Source of the DNA: an uncultured Kushneria sp.
GTDB taxonomy: Bacteria; Pseudomonadota; Gammaproteobacteria; Pseudomonadales; Halomonadaceae
Reading direction: 5' to 3'
Assembly: GCF_947497025.1 (NCBI RefSeq)
Contig: NZ_CANMFC010000003.1
Coordinates: 186,001-250,000, forward strand
Length of the DNA: 64,000 bases
Shown here: piece by piece, positions 28,550 to 37,777 of the stretch
Layout: the number at the start of each line of letters is the position of its first letter
Position numbering within the stretch: position 1 is the stretch's first letter
Notes under the pieces: model-generated
The model's input: the letters and a program-made list of their open reading frames with translations, nothing else
Databases searched by the model: none
Told to the model about the DNA's origin: nothing
Made by a program: the position numbers and the translations under genes

Positions 28550-29208
28550 TCGATCGTATCGTCCAGACGGTAGCCGATGCCGCGCAGGGTCACGATCAGG
28601 TTGCTGTCGAGTTTCTTGCGCAGGTGGTGAATGTGTACCTCCAGGGCATTGGATTCGATCTCGTCACAGCAGCCATAAAGCAGCTTTTCCAGATGGGGGC
28701 GGGTAAAGACCTGCCCGGGATGCTGGGCCAACTCGTGCAGCAGGGTATATTCACGCCGGCTGAGTTTGACCAGACGATCCTTCCAGCTGACCTCATGGCG
28801 GGCATGATCGATATGCAGCGGACCGATCCGGATATTTTGCTGGGTGCGCCCGCCCAGACGGCGACTGATGGCGCGCAGCCGGGCCTGAAGTTCATCGACA
28901 TCGAAGGGCTTTAAAACGTAATCATCGGCGCCGGCATCAAGACCCTGAATACGATCCTCCAGGCTGTCCCGCGCGGTCAAAATCAATACCGGAATATTGT
29001 GGGCGGCGCGAATGCGGCGCAGCACTTCCATGCCATCAATGCCGGGTAGCCCAAGATCAAGGATGACGGCTTCTACCTGGTCCTGCTCAACGTGCTCGAG
29101 CACGCTTTCGCCCTCGGTCAGCCAGGTGACCTGATGGCCTTCACGGCGCAGCGCTGTCTCGACGCCATCGCCCAGCAACAAATCATCTTCGACGAATAAT
29201 ACCTTCAT
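28546..29208 (-). CDS. OmpR/PhoB-family response regulator, QseB-like
   Basis: A 220-residue two-component regulator. The receiver domain has the acidic pair E7-D8-D9, phospho-accepting Asp51 (ILDLGLPGIDG), T78 and K100. The C-terminal winged helix (about 125-218) includes LSRREYTLLHEL and VHIHHLRKKL, then RGIGYRL. ATG 29208 gives the standard family start, MKVLFVEDD; the open frame begins earlier. It is the first gene of the operon with the overlapping kinase gene. It is divergent from gpsA. Confidence 0.94.
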   Translation of the reverse strand: MKVLFVEDDLLLGDGVETALRREGHQVTWLTEGESVLEHVEQDQVEAVILDLGLPGIDGMEVLRRIRAAHNIPVLILTARDSLEDRIQGLDAGADDYVLKPFDVDELQARLRAISRRLGGRTQQNIRIGPLHIDHARHEVSWKDRLVKLSRREYTLLHELAQHPGQVFTRPHLEKLLYGCCDEIESNALEVHIHHLRKKLDSNLIVTLRGIGYRLDDTIE

Positions 29209-29521
29209 GTTATTGGGTTCCCGGTCAGAACGTTGCATGGACGGCACGGTGTACTCCGAATGCAATGATGAATGATGGTGTCATGCTCTCATGATCCTGG
29301 GGCCGTGTAATGGTGCAGGTCATTGATGCCAACCTTCTGACCCTGAAAGTCATGATAGGTGCCCGCGCCGGCATGGTGGAAGGTCTCTCTGTTCAATCAG
29401 CACCATGGTTTGCTTTGGGAGGTCTCCGATATTCTGCGCAGCAGGCAGGACCATGCGTTACCTGTGTCGCCGACAGGCGTTACACTAAAGGCTGACCATC
29501 GTCGATCAACAAGGATTCTCC
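29209..29521. other. Divergent intergenic region between response regulator and gpsA (313 bases)
   Basis: It holds the gpsA promoter (29458-29486). It also holds an inverted repeat, CATGGTG at 29372-29378 with CACCATG at 29401-29407, that could bind a regulator. No gene is seen; the open frames in it lack protein-like composition. Confidence 0.45.
29458..29486 (+). promoter_or_regulatory. Putative sigma-70 promoter of gpsA
   Basis: TTACCT and TACACT are separated by exactly 17 bases and lie about 35 bases before the start codon. Within the spacer, CCTGT (29461-29465) and ACAGG (29473-29477) form a small inverted repeat. Confidence 0.5.
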
Positions 29522-30628
29522 ATGGCAGTCGAGCATCAGCCTCAGGTCAGTACAGATGATATTCGTGTGCCTCCGGTCGCCGTGCTTGGAGGCGGCAGCT
29601 TTGGTACGGCACTGGCCAGTATTGCTGCCAGCGGTGGCGCCAGGGTGCGGCAGTGGATGCGCGATGCAACCCTGGTCGATCATATGAATACCCATCGTAT
29701 CAACGATCGCTATCTGCCCGATTTCAGAATTCATCCCGATGCCGTGGCTTCTACCGATCTGGCATGGGTGCTTGAAGAGGCGCGACTGGTGTTGATTGCC
29801 ATTCCTTCGGGCGGGTTTCGTCAGGTCGTGCGTCAGGCCGCCCCTCATTTTGCTGCCGATGCCATCCTGGTCAGTACGACCAAGGGTATCGAAACCGACA
29901 GTTTCCTGCTGATGAGCCAGATTCTGGAGCAGGAAACTCAAAGTGCCCATATTGGTGTGCTCTCGGGTCCTAACCTGGCCGCTGAAATCGCGCAGGGGCA
30001 TCTCAGTGCCAGCGTGATTGCCAGCAACGACGAACAGACCCGGTCACGCGTGCAGGCAGCGCTGTCATGTGATCATTTTCGTGTCTATGCCAGCAATGAC
30101 CGCTATGGTGTTGAGATGGGCGGCGCGCTCAAGAACATCTATGCCATTGCCGTGGGCATGGCGGCCGCCCTGGGCATGGGCGAAAACACGCGCAGCATGC
30201 TGATGACCCGGGCGCTTGCCGAAATGAGTCGTTTTGCGGTGGCGCAGGGCGCCAGTCCCATGACCTTTCTGGGGCTGGCAGGGGTAGGCGATCTGATCGT
30301 CACCTGCTCTTCCAACCTGTCACGCAATTACCGGGTCGGTTATGCGATGGGAGAAGGGCGCACGCTGGATGAGGCCATCGCAGCGCTCGGACAGGTGGCC
30401 GAAGGGGTCAATACGGTGTCACTGATTGTCAATCGGGCCAGTGAGGAGAACATCTATATGCCGCTGGCGACCGGGCTTTATCGGGTCATGTTTGAAGGCG
30501 TTGCGCCGCGGGACATGGCCACGGCGCTCATGCGCAGTGAACAGAGCAGTGACGTTGAATTCACGCTGCCGCGAGAGGATACGCGGCGTGCACAGCAGCA
30601 AACCGCAGCCAGGGATATCCCATCATGA
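29522..30628 (+). CDS. gpsA: Glycerol-3-phosphate dehydrogenase [NAD(P)+]
   Basis: It reduces dihydroxyacetone phosphate to sn-glycerol-3-phosphate, the backbone for phospholipid synthesis, in the cytoplasm. It has 368 residues (E. coli 339), with about 15 extra N-terminal residues. The Rossmann motif GGGSFGTAL starts at residue 23. Catalytic and substrate residues are seen in [16 protein letters not shown] and [15 protein letters not shown], the last holding the active Lys. [10 protein letters not shown] is also present. AAGGA lies 7 bases before the ATG. sixA overlaps the end by 4 bases. Confidence 0.97.
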   Translation: MAVEHQPQVSTDDIRVPPVAVLGGGSFGTALASIAASGGARVRQWMRDATLVDHMNTHRINDRYLPDFRIHPDAVASTDLAWVLEEARLVLIAIPSGGFRQVVRQAAPHFAADAILVSTTKGIETDSFLLMSQILEQETQSAHIGVLSGPNLAAEIAQGHLSASVIASNDEQTRSRVQAALSCDHFRVYASNDRYGVEMGGALKNIYAIAVGMAAALGMGENTRSMLMTRALAEMSRFAVAQGASPMTFLGLAGVGDLIVTCSSNLSRNYRVGYAMGEGRTLDEAIAALGQVAEGVNTVSLIVNRASEENIYMPLATGLYRVMFEGVAPRDMATALMRSEQSSDVEFTLPREDTRRAQQQTAARDIPS

Positions 30629-31122
30629 AAATCTATGTAATGCGCCATGGTGAAGCCGCCTCCGGAACGCCTGACGCCCATCGCCCGCTGGATCTCACCG
30701 GCCAGCAGGAGGTTGCCCGGATCGCTGACTGGTTTGCCTCGGTTCTGGGTGACAGGAGACATCAGTTGAAGGTGGTGGCCAGCCCCTACGATCGCGCCCA
30801 GCAAAGTGCTCGTATTATCGGTCAGGCGCTGCAGGTGGATGACATCATGACCCTGCCCATCATGACGCCCGATGCACCGCCGGAAACCCTGATCGAATGG
30901 CTCACGCATAACGTCGATCCCCGTGAGGATGATGCGCCCTGGCTGCTTGTCAGTCATATGCCGCTGGTGGCCGAACTGGTAGGCCAGCTGGTAGATGGCA
31001 GCCCCAATGCTCGACTCCCCATGGGCACTGCCGACGTGGTCGAACTGGAAGCTCAGGTCTGGGCGGCAGGGTGTGCGACGCTGGTGCGTCATGTCACGCC
31101 TGCGACCGCCGCAATCGCCTAG
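30625..31122 (+). CDS. sixA: Phosphohistidine phosphatase SixA
   Basis: A small histidine-phosphatase superfamily enzyme. SixA proteins remove phosphate from phosphohistidine, with NPr of the nitrogen phosphotransferase system as the best-known target. It has 165 residues. The RHGE motif is at residues 8-11 ([12 protein letters not shown]), then [12 protein letters not shown] and the second catalytic His in LLVSHMPLV. The start overlaps gpsA (ATGA), which fits the gpsA-sixA pairing seen in other gammaproteobacteria. Confidence 0.92.
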   Translation: MKIYVMRHGEAASGTPDAHRPLDLTGQQEVARIADWFASVLGDRRHQLKVVASPYDRAQQSARIIGQALQVDDIMTLPIMTPDAPPETLIEWLTHNVDPREDDAPWLLVSHMPLVAELVGQLVDGSPNARLPMGTADVVELEAQVWAAGCATLVRHVTPATAAIA

Positions 31123-31150
31123 ATGCTCAAACCAGCGTGATGGCGGGCGT

Positions 31151-32101
31151 TCAGCTCGCCATCCCGGTGATCTGCATAATGAAAATGCCCAGTGTGATGG
31201 TGACGCTGCTGGCCAGTGTCGTCATGGCCACCGTGTTCGCGGCAAGTCTTGCATTGCCGCCCATCGCTCTGGCCATCACGAAGCTGGCAGCCGCTGTAGG
31301 GCTGCCCAGAAACAAAAAGAGCAGTACCAGCTCCCGTCCTTCGAATCCAGCAAGCCAGGCGAAGAACACCGCCACCGCGGGCATGGATACCATCTTGATC
31401 ACACTGGCGCCCAGCGCCACACCACTGGCTTCGCGTATGGCGGCCATCGACATGGTGCCGCCAATGCTAATCAAGGCCAGCGGCAGCGTCATGTTGGCAA
31501 AATATTCCCCCGAGGTGTGCAACCAATCCGGCAGGGAAAGACCGCTGGCGGCAAAGGAAAGCCCTGCCACTACCGAAAGAATCAGCGGATTTCTCAGGAT
31601 CTTGAGCGCAATGCTGCGCCAGCTGATTTTTGCCTGCGGCTGATACCAGGCCAGCACGATCACGGCCAGCACGTTATAGAGCGGGATGATGGTTGCCACA
31701 AGTACGCTGCCGGCGGACAAGCCGAACTGCCCATACATGCTGCCTGCCAGTGCCAGCCCGACAATGCCACCATTACCGCGAAAGGCGGCCTGCACATAGA
31801 CGCCGCGATCTTCAAAAGCGACCCGCCGGGTTGCCCACCACCAGATGAGCAAAAAGCTTGCCACTGTTGCCAGCGCCAGATAGGCCATAAGGCTCGGCAT
31901 CAGCGCCTGTGACATGTCGGCATCGATCAGGGAAAGAAAGAGCAGGGTGGGCATGGCGCCACGAAATACCAGCGCCGAGCTGGTATTGATAAACGCGGTG
32001 TCGATCCATTTGAGACGCTTGAGCACGATGCCTAAAAGGACCATGGCAAAAACGGGAAACGTCACGCCGAGCGTTTCAGCAAAAAGGTCTGAGGGGTTCA
32101 T
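31151..32101 (-). CDS. AEC-family (auxin efflux carrier) transporter
   Basis: A 316-residue inner-membrane permease with about ten hydrophobic segments. The first half has VFAMVLLGIVLKRLKWID and FRGAMPTLLFLSLID, and the middle has FRGNGGIVGLALAGSMYG, the conserved N-G-x-x-G segment of the AEC/malonate-carrier family. The second half repeats the pattern (NPLILSVVAGL, ASGVALGASVIKM). It carries no substrate-specific marker. ATG 32101 fits the family length; an upstream ATG at 32131 lacks a ribosome site. It is convergent with gpsA-sixA. Confidence 0.88.
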   Translation of the reverse strand: MNPSDLFAETLGVTFPVFAMVLLGIVLKRLKWIDTAFINTSSALVFRGAMPTLLFLSLIDADMSQALMPSLMAYLALATVASFLLIWWWATRRVAFEDRGVYVQAAFRGNGGIVGLALAGSMYGQFGLSAGSVLVATIIPLYNVLAVIVLAWYQPQAKISWRSIALKILRNPLILSVVAGLSFAASGLSLPDWLHTSGEYFANMTLPLALISIGGTMSMAAIREASGVALGASVIKMVSMPAVAVFFAWLAGFEGRELVLLFLFLGSPTAAASFVMARAMGGNARLAANTVAMTTLASSVTITLGIFIMQITGMAS

Positions 32102-32545
32102 GCGGAAATACCGTATGGCGACAGAGGCCATGACATTATGATGTCTTTGACGAATCAGGCCCGTTTGGACACGTTCATGGAAAGACCAGTGAAGGACGTC
32201 GTGTCGAAAAGTGTTTCAAGGAAGTGATGTCGTCCGGGATTTAGAGCATGACAAACCCGGTCACCAGACCGGCCAGCACAACGATGAAAAAGAGGCGGTT
32301 TCGCAGGCGACGGGAAGAAACAGACATTCGCGGCTCCGGGGCAGATGGCGTAAGGACCGCGACATCATACGCCTTGAGGGCGCAAGCGGCGAGCCAGCAC
32401 CCTGTGACGCTCGGTCGCGAGGCGTTGGCATGACAGGCCTCTGAAAAATCCTCGGCCCTGTTTAAAGGGTTCAATGCCTTACAGGGAGTGCATCGCGGCG
32501 GCGGTCGTCGTATTGTCTTCAGTTTGAAGACATGGAGCGAGCAGG
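32102..32545. other. Intergenic region between AEC transporter and hydrolase (444 bases)
   Basis: It contains a possible 28-codon gene on the minus strand (32241-32327). The rest shows no gene. A short GC-rich hairpin, CCGGTC / GACCGG, lies near 32255-32270, within the small frame. Confidence 0.45.
32241..32327 (-). CDS. Possible 28-residue single-span membrane peptide
   Basis: ATG 32327 has GGAG with a 6-base spacer, as good as any ribosome site in the window. The peptide has a basic start (MSVSSRRLRNR) and one hydrophobic helix (LFFIVVLAGLVTGFVML), and ends in the stop TAA. This is the standard plan of a small inner-membrane protein. The upstream half of the longer open frame is not protein-like. 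No function can be assigned, and chance cannot be excluded without comparison to relatives. Confidence 0.4.
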   Translation of the reverse strand: MSVSSRRLRNRLFFIVVLAGLVTGFVML

Positions 32546-33424
32546 ATGAGCGCAAGACCGCGAGAGTGCCATTTGGCCGATAATCGTCTGGCCGGTCTGG
32601 TATGGGAACGGGAAGGACTGTCGATGGAGGCGCCGACCTGGGTGGCCCTGCACGGCTGGCTGGATAACGCGGCGACCTTCACACGGCTGGCGCCGCTGCT
32701 GGTGGAAAAGCTCGATATTCGCATCGTGGCGATCGACCTTGCCGGGCATGGCAAGTCGCAATGGCTGGGCAAGGGCACGGATTATGCGCTGTGGGATTAC
32801 CTGCATGATGTACTGGATGCCCTTGATGATCTGGGGATCGAGCGTGCCACGCTGCTGGCTCATTCGCTGGGTGCCTGCGTCTCCTGTCTGCTGGCAGCGG
32901 CGCTGCCCGAGCGCATCGAACGGCTCTGGCTGATCGACGGCATCGGTGCGCTGACGACACCGGTCGACCAATCGACCCGGCAGCTGCGCAATGGCGTGCT
33001 TGGCGTGCGCCGGCCGCTCTCGCCGCCGCCGTCCTATGCAAGTCTTGAGGCGGCGCTCAACGCGCGCGTAGCTGGGGCCATCACGCCGCTGGATCACGAT
33101 ACCGCCGAGCCTTTAATCGCGCGCAGTCTGATGCAGGATGACGCGCGGGTGCGCTATCGCACCGATCCGCGACTGCTGCGTCCCTCACAGGTCAAGCTGA
33201 CGCCCGAGCAGTCACGCGACATGCTGCTGTCCATTCAGGCACCGGTGGATCTGATCGAGGCAAACGATGGCATTATTGGCGATCATCTGGATCGTGAGGG
33301 CGTGCGCCATGAAATGACCACCCTGACGACTCATCGCGTGCCCGGTGGGCATCATCTTCACCTTGAGCCGCATAGCGTGGCGGGTGTGGCCGAAGTGATC
33401 CTCCAGGCCTATGGCGCGGCGTAA
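32546..33424 (+). CDS. Alpha/beta-fold hydrolase
   Basis: A 292-residue hydrolase. The oxyanion-hole segment VALHGWLDNAATF precedes the nucleophile elbow with Ser107 (AHSLGA). A lid region with SPPPSYASLEAALNAR follows, and the probable catalytic His is in VPGGHHLHLEP near residue 273. The DLAGHGKS loop is typical of the epoxide-hydrolase/esterase-like group. It is probably cytoplasmic, with no signal peptide. The ATG has GGAG 8 bases upstream. The substrate is unknown. The 3' end overlaps the convergent Smr gene by 16 bases. Confidence 0.88.
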   Translation: MSARPRECHLADNRLAGLVWEREGLSMEAPTWVALHGWLDNAATFTRLAPLLVEKLDIRIVAIDLAGHGKSQWLGKGTDYALWDYLHDVLDALDDLGIERATLLAHSLGACVSCLLAAALPERIERLWLIDGIGALTTPVDQSTRQLRNGVLGVRRPLSPPPSYASLEAALNARVAGAITPLDHDTAEPLIARSLMQDDARVRYRTDPRLLRPSQVKLTPEQSRDMLLSIQAPVDLIEANDGIIGDHLDREGVRHEMTTLTTHRVPGGHHLHLEPHSVAGVAEVILQAYGAA

Positions 33425-33993
33425 TCCTCGCGCGTGCGGCGCAGCAGGACATAGACGGCACCGGTGCCGCCGTCCCTGTCCTGTGCCGAGCAAAAAGCCA
33501 GCACTTCGGGAAGTTCTCTCAGCCAGGCATTGACGTGGCTTTTGATGACCGGGTAACGGGCCGCGCCCGACCACGCCTTGCCATGAATAACCAGTACACA
33601 GCGCGCCCTATTGGCCCGGGATTCATATAAAAAAGCTTCGAGCTCCATGCGAGCCTGCTCCAGATCGTGGCCATGTAGGTCCAGGCCCGCCTGCCAGGCG
33701 ATCGCGCCGCGCTTGAGCTGGGCAAGCGTTCGATGCGGCAGGTCACTCAGGGCAAACATCAGTGCTTCCGAGGGCCGTACCGGATCAACGCGGCCATCGG
33801 AGGTGCGAGAAGAGGTGGCCGTTACCGCATTGCCATTACTGGCCGCTGCTTCACGGCGATGGCGCAGCTCGCTGCGTTGGGTCGGCCGGCCGGGGTCGGC
33901 ACGGTCATGGTGAACGGGGCGAATGTCGCTGCCCTGCATGGCCTCGCGAAAGGCTGTCCGGTCGTCATCGTCAGGCAGGCGGTTACCGGTCAT
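33409..33993 (-). CDS. Smr-domain protein (SmrB/YdaL-like)
   Basis: A 194-residue protein with a flexible, charged N-terminal ~85 residues and a C-terminal Smr domain (about 100-190). The Smr motifs are LDLHGHDLEQAR, VLVIHGKAWSG and GTGAVYVLLRR. Stand-alone Smr proteins act as endonucleases; E. coli SmrB cuts mRNA at collided ribosomes. The position next to prmB is also found in other gammaproteobacteria. ATG 33993 has GGAG 7 bases upstream; the longer frame has no better site. It overlaps the hydrolase gene tail to tail. Confidence 0.87.
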   Translation of the reverse strand: MTGNRLPDDDDRTAFREAMQGSDIRPVHHDRADPGRPTQRSELRHRREAAASNGNAVTATSSRTSDGRVDPVRPSEALMFALSDLPHRTLAQLKRGAIAWQAGLDLHGHDLEQARMELEAFLYESRANRARCVLVIHGKAWSGAARYPVIKSHVNAWLRELPEVLAFCSAQDRDGGTGAVYVLLRRTREDYAAP

Positions 33994-34178
33994 GCCTTTT
34001 CTCCGCTGGGTAATGGTGACCGTCACACTGACGGTGGCGCTGGCGCCATGAGTTCAGCCGGTAATTATAGAGAATCGAGTGCCGATGTGCAGGCCTGTAC
34101 CGATGCGCCGGTACGGGATAACGGGTACACTTTCGACCTTTCTTCATTTTACCCAAACTCGACAAGGCCGCCGCATTC

Positions 34179-35147
34179 ATGAGCGACGTTTCTGCCCGCA
34201 TGCCTGTACCCGCCGCCGCGCCACTCTCTCTGGATGATGACACCCTGATCGATGAGCTGGTCACCGTGCGTGATTATCTGCGTCTGGCGGTCAGTGTCTT
34301 CAATGCCCATGATCTCTATTACGGCCATGGCACGGATAGTGCCTGGGACGAGGCCGTGGCGCTGGTGCTGGGCGCACTGCGCCTGCCGCATGATGTCGAT
34401 CCGGCCATTATCGATGCCCGGGTCCTGCGTATAGAGCGTGCGCGCATCATCACACTTTTGCGTGCACGCACCGTCGAGCGTCGTCCGCTGCCCTATCTGC
34501 TCGGGGAATCGTTCTATGCCGGCGTGGCGTTCAATGTCGACGAGCGTGTGCTCATTCCGCGCTCACCGATTGCCGAGCTGATCGAATCGGGCTTTGATCT
34601 GTGGTTTGAAGAGCGCGATCCGGCACACATGCTGGATCTGTGTACCGGTTCGGGCTGTATCGGTATCGCCGCCGCGCTGATGATGCCGACCACCCATGTC
34701 ATGCTCTCTGATCTGAGCGAAGACGCCATCGACGTGGCGCGCAGCAACATTACCCGTCATGACGTGGGTGATCGCGTAAAGGCGGTGGCCGGCGATCTTT
34801 TCGCACCGGTGGCCGGGCAGCGTTTTGATCTGATCGTCAGCAACCCGCCCTATGTGGACGCCGGTGATCTGAGCGGCATGCCTGCCGAATTCAACCACGA
34901 GCCGACGCTGGCGCTGGGCGCCGGTCATGACGGGCTGGATCTGGTGCGGCGCATGCTGCGCGAGGCCCGGGAGTATCTCACCGACGACGGCGTGCTGATC
35001 GTTGAGGTCGGCAATTCCGAGCGCCATGTGATCGAGACCTGGCCGGAAGTGCCGTTTTTATGGCTCGAATTCGCCCGCGGCGGCCACGGCGTGTTTGCGC
35101 TGACCTCCGCCCAGCTCGAGGAATGGGCGACGGTGCTGTCGCGCTGA
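34179..35147 (+). CDS. prmB: Ribosomal protein uL3 N5-glutamine methyltransferase
   Basis: It methylates a glutamine of ribosomal protein L3 using S-adenosylmethionine. It has 322 residues (E. coli 310). After a helical N-terminal domain with [14 protein letters not shown] comes the Rossmann-like core: [14 protein letters not shown] binds SAM, and the catalytic NPPYVDAGD motif is near residue 222, with [17 protein letters not shown] after it. The EP-x-x-AL-x-xG segment separates PrmB/PrmC from other N-methylases. aroC follows after 88 bases, an arrangement common in gammaproteobacteria. Confidence 0.95.
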   Translation: MSDVSARMPVPAAAPLSLDDDTLIDELVTVRDYLRLAVSVFNAHDLYYGHGTDSAWDEAVALVLGALRLPHDVDPAIIDARVLRIERARIITLLRARTVERRPLPYLLGESFYAGVAFNVDERVLIPRSPIAELIESGFDLWFEERDPAHMLDLCTGSGCIGIAAALMMPTTHVMLSDLSEDAIDVARSNITRHDVGDRVKAVAGDLFAPVAGQRFDLIVSNPPYVDAGDLSGMPAEFNHEPTLALGAGHDGLDLVRRMLREAREYLTDDGVLIVEVGNSERHVIETWPEVPFLWLEFARGGHGVFALTSAQLEEWATVLSR

Positions 35148-35235
35148 GCAACGAGGCCGGCAGGCGCTGATTTGAATTTTGATCTGTCGTACGCCCGGGT
35201 GACGGGCCGGTACGTCGCACTATCAGGAACACAAC

Positions 35236-36327
35236 ATGTCCGGTAATACCTTCGGCAAACTCTTTACGCTGACCACCTTCGGAGAGAGCCACGGCGAGGC
35301 GCTGGGCGCCATCGTCGACGGCTGCCCACCGGGTCTGCCGCTTTGTGAGGCGGACCTGCAGGGCGATCTGGATCGTCGTCGTCCCGGCAGCTCGCGCCAC
35401 ACCACGCAGCGGCGCGAGGCCGATGAGGTGCGCATTCTCTCGGGCGTGTTCGAAGGGGTCACTACCGGCACGCCGATCGGACTCATGATCGAAAACACCG
35501 ATCAGCGCTCGAAGGATTACTCAAAGATCAAGGATCAGTTCCGTCCGGCGCACGCCGACTACACCTATCACCACAAGTACGGCATTCGCGACTATCGTGG
35601 CGGCGGACGCTCCAGCGCGCGTGAAACGGCCATGCGCGTGGCCGCCGGTGCCATTGCCAAGAAGTATCTGGCGGCCAGGGGCATTACCGTACGTGGCTAC
35701 ATGAGTCAGCTCGGCCCGATCAGCATCGACTTCAAGAGCTGGGACGGCGTCGATGACAATCCCTTTTTCTGCCCGGACCCGGCACGCGTGCCGGAGCTTG
35801 AGGCCTACATGGATCAGCTCAGACGTGACCAGGACAGCGTCGGGGCTCGCATTACCGTGATTGCCGAAGGGGTGCCGGTCGGCCTGGGCGAGCCGGTATT
35901 TGATCGCCTCGACGCCGAGCTGGCGCATGGGCTGATGAGCATCAACGCGGTCAAGGGCGTGGAAATCGGCGCGGGCTTTGACAGCATTGCCCAGCGCGGC
36001 AGCCAGCATCGCGACGAGATGACGCCCGAGGGCTTTCTTTCCAATCATGCCGGCGGCGTGCTGGGCGGCATTTCGACCGGCCAGCCGGTCGTGGCGCATC
36101 TGGCGCTCAAGCCGACCTCCAGCATTACCACGCCCGGTCGGTCGATCGACGTGCATGGCGAGCCGGTCGAGGTGATCACCAAGGGGCGTCACGATCCCTG
36201 TGTCGGCATTCGGGCCACGCCGATTGCCGAGGCCATGATGGCGCTGACCCTGATGGATCACCTGCTGCGTCAGCGCGGCCAGAACGGTGAGGTCAGCGTC
36301 GATACCCCGCGGCTCGGGCAGCGCTAG
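35236..36327 (+). CDS. aroC: Chorismate synthase
   Basis: It converts 5-enolpyruvylshikimate-3-phosphate to chorismate, the branch point to aromatic amino acids, folate and quinones. It needs reduced FMN. It has 363 residues (E. coli 361). Family signatures are GESHGEALG (residues 16-24), [32 protein letters not shown] and the [16 protein letters not shown] block, then [12 protein letters not shown]. 'FRPAHAD' replaces the more usual FRPGHAD, a conservative change. It probably follows prmB in a transcription unit. Confidence 0.97.
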   Translation: MSGNTFGKLFTLTTFGESHGEALGAIVDGCPPGLPLCEADLQGDLDRRRPGSSRHTTQRREADEVRILSGVFEGVTTGTPIGLMIENTDQRSKDYSKIKDQFRPAHADYTYHHKYGIRDYRGGGRSSARETAMRVAAGAIAKKYLAARGITVRGYMSQLGPISIDFKSWDGVDDNPFFCPDPARVPELEAYMDQLRRDQDSVGARITVIAEGVPVGLGEPVFDRLDAELAHGLMSINAVKGVEIGAGFDSIAQRGSQHRDEMTPEGFLSNHAGGVLGGISTGQPVVAHLALKPTSSITTPGRSIDVHGEPVEVITKGRHDPCVGIRATPIAEAMMALTLMDHLLRQRGQNGEVSVDTPRLGQR

Positions 36328-36339
36328 CGCCCGGGGAGG

Positions 36340-37599
36340 CTACTGCTTTTCCCGGGCCTCCTCCGCCTGTTCTGCACGTTCATGGGCCCGCTTCTGGCGG
36401 GCCTTTTGCCGATAGCCATAGGTGGCAGTGCGTACCGTCTCATCGCTTTCAAGTCCAGCACCCAGCGCGCCGGCAATGGTCGCCACCGAGGTGGCAAGCC
36501 AGGCCAGCGACAGATAGTCGGAAAGCCCGATGTCGTGTTCCAGCGTGCTCTGCAAAAGGCTTGAGGGCACAAACAGTGCCACCGCCCCCAGAAACAGCAC
36601 CAGCAGTGACACATAATAAAACACCACGCCCATGCTTAGGGTCATCAGGGTGGTGAGGTTGTAAAGACGTGCCATGGGAAAGGCCTGCGGATGCTGCTGT
36701 GGCTCCCACAGGCCATGATCAAGGATGATCCAGCCAATCATGGCCGCCATGGCCGCGATCATGAGGGCGACAAATCGCAGCGGATCGTAGGCATCGCTCA
36801 AGCGCCACAGGGTCGGGAAGATCAGGCCGTAGGCGCCGGTGGCAAAGGCCACGGCGATAATCTTTCGAAAGGTGGGGAAAATGGTCCAGGGACGGTTGGC
36901 TCTGACCATGCCGCCCAGCAGCTTGCAGGTGCCGGGCAGGCGCTTGGCGGCCACGAACCGCACGTCAATGCCCTGCTGGTCGTCGTTAACACTCACCCGC
37001 CTGATGGGCGCGATGCGCTCGGAAAGGCGCAGACCCATCAGGTCGCGGGCATTGTGTCGACGCCACCATTTCAGAAAGCTGCGGCCCCGGCGGTCATGGC
37101 GTGCCTGCTGTCGATCGCGCTCGGCCTCCGAGCTGCCATGGTGGAGTTCACTGACCAGCTGCACAATGGATTCGGCCAGTCGACGCCGCAGCGGCGAGGC
37201 GCCCAGGGCCGGTTGTGAAAGGATGGCCACGCCCCGCGCCTCACAGGCTTCGGCCACCACCAGCTGTCGGTGGCGAAAAATGGGCAGATCGGTAATGCAG
37301 ATGATGTAGTCCCAGTGTCGCGACTCGCTGAGCTCCTGCGCCTTGGAAAGAATGTCACGGGTATTGTCTTTGGCACCGATCAGCGGGTCGGTGACGCGAT
37401 CCAGCTGCCACTGGCAGGTGTCATCGACCTCGCTGGCGAGCTGATCCGCCAGCGCTTCGATGATCAGCGACACCAGTATTTCGGGCAGTTCCGGGGCCGG
37501 GACCAGCCCCACAGTCAGCGTGGTCTCGGCAGAGAGCTCGTGAGCCTCTGATACATCCTGGGGTTGGCGTTTGCCGTGGCGGTTTTGATCGGATGACAT
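36340..37599 (-). CDS. Membrane protein of unknown function with N-terminal soluble domain
   Basis: I do not recognise an established function. The 419-residue protein has a soluble N-terminal domain (about 25-160) with TVGLVPAPELPEIL, a WDYIICITDLPIF strand-turn segment, and GVAILSQPALGASPLRRR. It then has a basic segment (about 170-200). At least four hydrophobic segments follow at about 250-275, 278-300, 325-355 and 365-390, and the charged tail is rich in Arg, Lys and Glu. Similar proteins are, from memory, commonest in Actinobacteria and sometimes carry a folate-dehydrogenase label that this sequence does not support. ATG 37599 has GAGGA 9 bases upstream. It is convergent with aroC, with 12 bases between stops. 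Confidence 0.7.
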   Translation of the reverse strand: MSSDQNRHGKRQPQDVSEAHELSAETTLTVGLVPAPELPEILVSLIIEALADQLASEVDDTCQWQLDRVTDPLIGAKDNTRDILSKAQELSESRHWDYIICITDLPIFRHRQLVVAEACEARGVAILSQPALGASPLRRRLAESIVQLVSELHHGSSEAERDRQQARHDRRGRSFLKWWRRHNARDLMGLRLSERIAPIRRVSVNDDQQGIDVRFVAAKRLPGTCKLLGGMVRANRPWTIFPTFRKIIAVAFATGAYGLIFPTLWRLSDAYDPLRFVALMIAAMAAMIGWIILDHGLWEPQQHPQAFPMARLYNLTTLMTLSMGVVFYYVSLLVLFLGAVALFVPSSLLQSTLEHDIGLSDYLSLAWLATSVATIAGALGAGLESDETVRTATYGYRQKARQKRAHERAEQAEEAREKQ

Positions 37600-37777
37600 G
37601 AGATCCGTCCTCTTCTGGTGAAGGGCAGTGGGCAGAATCCAGAGTCTGGTGCAAAAGGGCGGCTTCATCACGTGATTGTGTTGAAACGCGCGTCACCGTA
37701 AACGCTGCGAGCACAAAAAATTACGCTGCGTTACTCTAGCCGCCGTCAACAGGGTTCAGGATGGGGACACGGCGGGT

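Noticed and set aside
36340-37599. 5,10-methylene-tetrahydrofolate dehydrogenase
   Set aside because: The label sometimes attached to similar proteins is not supported; no FolD motifs are present and the C-terminal half is membrane-embedded.
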